From positions 186,001 through 250,000 of the forward strand of contig NZ_CP180210.1 of assembly GCF_047556435.1 (NCBI RefSeq): a stretch of DNA of 64,000 bases. The letters run 5' to 3'. The notes beneath the pieces are model-generated. The model saw only the letters and a list, made by a program, of their open reading frames with translations, did not search any database and was not told the DNA's origin. Below, in pieces: positions 62,539 to 64,000 of this stretch. Source of the stretch: Alteromonas sp047556435 (GTDB lineage: Bacteria; Pseudomonadota; Gammaproteobacteria; Enterobacterales; Alteromonadaceae). The translations under genes and the position numbers were made by a program. Each line of letters begins with the position of its first letter. Position 1 is the first letter of the stretch.

Positions 62539-63227
62539 GCTATACCGAATTAAAACGTGAAGTCTATGAAGCCAACATGGAACTTCAGAACCGAAATCTG
62601 GTGATCTACACCTTCGGTAACGTGTCGCAAATCGACCGTGATAAAGGTGTGGTAGCCATTAAGCCGAGCGGTGTGTCTTACGAAACCATGAAGCCGGAAG
62701 ATATCGTGGTTGTCGATTTGGAGAACAACATTGTGGAAGGGAGCATGCGCCCCTCCTCAGATACCAAAACCCATGTTCACCTGTATCGCGAGTTCGACAG
62801 TATCGGCGGAGTCACGCATACGCACTCAACCTATGCCACGGCATGGGCACAGGCGAAGCAAAGTATTCCCTGTCTGGGAACGACTCATGCCGATTATGTA
62901 CATGGCGACATCACCTGCACGCGGGATCTCACCGACGAGCAGGTAAATGGCGATTACGAATTAGAAACCGGTATACAAATCACCGACGCTTATAAAGAGC
63001 GCGAACCGATGGCAGCGCCCATGGTGATTGTTGCCGGACATGCTCCGTTTACCTGGGGCAAAGACGCTGCGCAGTCTGTTTATCATGCTGCGCTTTTAGA
63101 AGAAATTGCCCGCATGGCGTATCTCACCAGAACACTGGACCCGAATGCCGCGCCCCTGCAACAGGCAATTTTAGATAAACATTATTTACGCAAACACGGC
63201 AAAGACGCCTATTACGGCCAGAACTAA
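62535..63227 (+). CDS. araD: L-ribulose-5-phosphate 4-epimerase
   Basis: 230 residues (E. coli 231). Converts L-ribulose 5-phosphate to D-xylulose 5-phosphate by retro-aldol chemistry with a metal. Class II aldolase family: LVIYTFGNVSQIDR, KPSGVSYE and the zinc ligands of GGVTHTHSTYATAWAQAK and VAGHAPFTWGKD are in place. The D-xylulose 5-phosphate feeds the adjacent tkt and tal. Confidence 0.96.
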   Translation: MSYTELKREVYEANMELQNRNLVIYTFGNVSQIDRDKGVVAIKPSGVSYETMKPEDIVVVDLENNIVEGSMRPSSDTKTHVHLYREFDSIGGVTHTHSTYATAWAQAKQSIPCLGTTHADYVHGDITCTRDLTDEQVNGDYELETGIQITDAYKEREPMAAPMVIVAGHAPFTWGKDAAQSVYHAALLEEIARMAYLTRTLDPNAAPLQQAILDKHYLRKHGKDAYYGQN

Positions 63228-63262
63228 GCCGCGTTCGCCAGCAAGTCAGAGGATATTAAGTT

Positions 63263-64000
63263 ATGACCACAGCAAATAAAGAAGTTTGGTTTGTTACCGG
63301 TTCGCAACATCTGTACGGACCAAAAGTACTTGAAGAAGTTGCAGGCAACAGCCAGGCGCTGGCGGCCGGATTAAATGAAAGCCAGAAACTGCCGGTAAAA
63401 GTGGTATACAAAGATACCGTGAAATCGTCAGCCGAAATCCATCAGGTTTGCCAGCAGGCGAACAGTGATAAAAACTGTATTGGTCTGATTTTATGGATGC
63501 ACACGTTCTCGCCGGCCAAAATGTGGATAGCGGGTCTGAACGAGCTGCGTAAACCATGGCTGCACCTGCATACACAGTTTAATGCAGGCCTGCCGTGGGG
63601 CGATATCAACATGAACTACATGAATACGCACCAGGCCGCACACGGCGACCGCGAGTTCGGATTCATCGGTACGCGTATGCGCAAAGAGCGTAAAGTGGTA
63701 GTGGGTCACTGGCAGCGTCCGGAAGTGCTGGAGCAGCTTAACGGCTGGTGCCGTGCCGCAATGGGCTGGGCAGAAAGCCAGAGCCTGAAAGTGGTACGTT
63801 TCGGTGACAACATGCGTAACGTGGCGGTGACAGAAGGCGACAAAGTGGCGGCACAAATCGCGTTTGGTTACGAAGTCCATGCTTACGGTTTGAACGACCT
63901 GGCTGATTCAGTAAACGACATCAGCGATGCTGACGCCAATGCGCAGCTGGACACCTACTTCCAGGAATACGAAATCAGCGAAGACACGCTGAAAGACGAT
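63263..64000 (+). CDS. araA: L-arabinose isomerase, 3' end outside window
   Basis: The first 246 codons of about 500 are present, AGAGGA 11 bases before ATG 63263. Isomerises L-arabinose to L-ribulose. EVWFVTGSQHLYG is the family start. LILWMHTFSPAKMWIAGL, LHTQFNAGLPWGDINMNYMNTHQAAHGDREFGFI and VRFGDNMRNVAVTEGDKVAAQI match. The second active-site half (C-terminal Glu and His) lies outside. Confidence 0.95.
   Translation, partial: MTTANKEVWFVTGSQHLYGPKVLEEVAGNSQALAAGLNESQKLPVKVVYKDTVKSSAEIHQVCQQANSDKNCIGLILWMHTFSPAKMWIAGLNELRKPWLHLHTQFNAGLPWGDINMNYMNTHQAAHGDREFGFIGTRMRKERKVVVGHWQRPEVLEQLNGWCRAAMGWAESQSLKVVRFGDNMRNVAVTEGDKVAAQIAFGYEVHAYGLNDLADSVNDISDADANAQLDTYFQEYEISEDTLKDD

Noticed and set aside
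1..64000. CRISPR array, tRNA/rRNA genes, insertion sequences, prophage or defence island
   Set aside because: No regularly spaced repeats, cloverleaf-like genes, transposases, phage or restriction genes were recognised on reading.

Overview
The window is ordinary, gene-dense chromosomal DNA (about 57 genes, roughly half GC) of a Gram-negative gammaproteobacterium. Gene families and gene order point to the Alteromonadaceae (Alteromonas/Salinimonas-like). This is inferred from content: there is no rRNA gene in the window to confirm it. Indicators include MSHA-less marine-type envelope genes (DUF3300, MipA/OmpV, DUF1439), several c-di-GMP and chemotaxis proteins, SelO, RraA, and an E. coli-like dapF-yigA-xerC-yigB block. 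I see no tRNA, rRNA, CRISPR array, insertion sequence, prophage or integron.

Layout. 1-6.5 kb: a chemoreceptor cut by the left edge, a periplasmic DsrE-like protein, ZntB and MscS overlapping on the minus strand, a DUF1439 + ATP-grasp pair, and a DUF3300 protein. 6.6-12.6 kb: ribA, a large 7TM-PAS-GGDEF-EAL protein, and a DUF3630-like gene overlapping selO. 13-22.7 kb: GST, recQ, yigI, mgtE, rarD, a double-receiver diguanylate cyclase, and uvrD behind a LexA box. 23-30.6 kb: a looser metabolic stretch (yhbW-like monooxygenase, orphan lipoprotein, dkgB, yafC-like regulator, frmA, cysE, S41-like protein). 30.7-37 kb: minus-strand cluster yigB-xerC-yigA-dapF-lysA-lptM, then a glycosyltransferase and a PAP2 phosphatase. 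37.4-42.3 kb: rraA, an S9 peptidase, a SOUL lipoprotein and MipA. 42.6-47.4 kb: overlapping mpl-ubiX-nuclease on minus, divergent from fbp and ppa. 47.6-52.7 kb: small unknowns, a chemoreceptor, a solute-binding protein, a 2OG-Fe(II) oxygenase and a thioesterase. 52.9-57.5 kb: uvrA (LexA box) divergent from a YajR-like MFS exporter. 57.6-64 kb: tkt, tal and araBDA, with araA cut by the right edge.

How it fits together. The recQ-yigI-(Mg transporter)-rarD-uvrD and yigB-xerC-yigA-dapF-lptM genes are two halves of one E. coli-type neighbourhood, here split by about 8 kb of unrelated genes and with mgtE in place of corA. The two excision-repair genes uvrD and uvrA each carry a recognisable SOS box. 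At the right end, L-arabinose conversion to xylulose 5-phosphate (araBDA) sits beside the transaldolase and transketolase that feed it to glycolysis. No clearly new biological system was found. The most interesting items are hypothetical pairs (SelO/DUF3630, glycosyltransferase/PAP2, DUF1439/ATP-grasp), a cyclase with two complementary-degenerate receiver domains, and several long inverted repeats next to promoters.
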